Below, in pieces: positions 6,264 through 6,730 of a DNA stretch of 6,730 bases. Source of the DNA: SAR324 cluster bacterium (GTDB lineage: Bacteria; SAR324; NAC60-12); assembly GCA_022448705.1 (NCBI GenBank), contig JAKUUF010000087.1, positions 1-6,730 of the forward strand, given 5' to 3'. The position numbers and the translations under genes were made by a program. Position 1 is the stretch's first letter; every line of letters begins with the position of its first letter. The notes beneath the pieces were generated by a model. It had not been told where the DNA came from, did no database searches, and worked only from the letters and a program-made list of their open reading frames with translations.

Positions 6264-6730
6264 GAAGCATCAGGCCTTACGCTCATTTTCTTCAGGGGCA
6301 GTTCATATTGGCGCTCGCCGTTGTACTGAAAGAACGCGTTTGACACTGCAGAAGCAGTAGGTACAAGACCAATCTCACCTACCCCCTTTGCTCCACATGG
6401 TCCAAATTCATCTGGCTCCTCAACACCGATAACTACTATGTTTGGTGTTGAAGCGGCGCGAATCATACCAAGTTTCCCAAGCCTAGTATGCTTTGGTCTT
6501 CCTTCCTGCATTTCAAAATTTTCAGAAAGGGCGTAGCCCAAACCCATATGTACAGAACCTTCAAGCTGTCCTTCAAACAAGACGGGATTGATTATTCTTC
6601 CGGCATCATGGGCCGCGAAAACAGTGTCGATTTGTCCTGAATCGTCAAGTGTCACTACCTGCGTTGCATAACTGTATGAGTAATGCGTCTGCGGGTCTTC
6701 TGTCTTTGATGCAAGTGATGCGGTCCAGTC
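6260..6730 (-). CDS. Molybdenum hydroxylase of the xanthine dehydrogenase family, C-terminal end (5' part outside window)
   Basis: The last 156 codons of a gene whose start lies beyond the right edge. The segment is the end of the molybdopterin-binding domain: HDAGRIINPVLFEGQLEGSV (fragment residues 41-60), HMGLGYALSENF (61-72) and CGAKGVGEIGLVPTASAV (112-129). The glutamate of GVGE (E119, bases 6376-6374) corresponds to the catalytic Glu that activates the substrate or water at molybdenum in xanthine dehydrogenases. The HYSYSYATQVV opening (17-26) and GLGYALSE stretch resemble the selenium-dependent xanthine dehydrogenase and XdhD group that travels with ygeW, ygeY and yqeA. The enzyme hydroxylates purines such as hypoxanthine or xanthine, or runs in reverse on urate. 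Its stop codon overlaps the carbamate kinase start, making it the upstream member of the operon. Whether the iron-sulfur and FAD domains are fused or separate, and whether selenium is used, cannot be seen here. Confidence 0.92.
   Translation of the reverse strand, partial: DWTASLASKTEDPQTHYSYSYATQVVTLDDSGQIDTVFAAHDAGRIINPVLFEGQLEGSVHMGLGYALSENFEMQEGRPKHTRLGKLGMIRAASTPNIVVIGVEEPDEFGPCGAKGVGEIGLVPTASAVSNAFFQYNGERQYELPLKKMSVRPDAS

Overview
This window is a moderately AT-rich bacterial segment, dense with metabolic genes. Six are complete or nearly so and one is cut at the right edge; the left-edge gene is also cut. No RNA gene, insertion sequence, CRISPR array or long repeat was found. The enzyme set resembles the E. 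coli yge/yqe/xdh region and the selenium-linked purine-catabolism clusters of anaerobes: a xanthine dehydrogenase family molybdenum hydroxylase, a carbamate kinase, a YgeW-type carbamoyltransferase and a YgeY-type M20 hydrolase. The host is probably a bacterium with a fermentative or anaerobic side. The proteins are clearly diverged from the E. coli versions, and two of them are much longer. The OadA/OadG proteins are of a divergent type that I loosely associate with spirochaetes and similar phyla, but the window does not settle the taxonomy.

Layout, in window coordinates. 6730-6260 (minus): C-terminal end of the molybdenum hydroxylase. 6263-5100 (minus): carbamate kinase, starting inside the hydroxylase stop codon (ATGA overlap). 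5022-3814 (minus): YgeW-like transcarbamoylase. 3687-2149 (minus): YgeY-like metallohydrolase. These four read in one direction and look like one catabolic operon whose main promoter lies right of the window. Next, 1284-2126 (plus) encodes a PHYHD1-like Fe(II)/2-oxoglutarate dioxygenase that converges on ygeY with only 22 bases between stop codons. Divergent from it, reading left, are a small OadG-like membrane subunit (1153-902) and an OadA-like biotin-dependent carboxyltransferase (856 to beyond position 1), probably followed outside the window by the rest of a decarboxylase/carboxylase complex.

Working model (family knowledge plus inference). The molybdenum hydroxylase acts on a purine. 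Ring-opened ureido products are handled by YgeY (amide/ureido hydrolysis) and YgeW (transfer or phosphorolysis of a carbamoyl group). The resulting carbamoyl phosphate is used by the carbamate kinase to make ATP, CO2 and ammonia. In clusters of this kind the carbon skeleton is thought to leave through 2,3-diaminopropionate to pyruvate, but the lyase for that step (YgeX) is not in this window. A pyruvate/oxaloacetate-type carboxyltransferase nearby would fit pyruvate as an end product. The oxygen-dependent dioxygenase is the piece that does not fit a purely anaerobic pathway and is the most interesting neighbour here.
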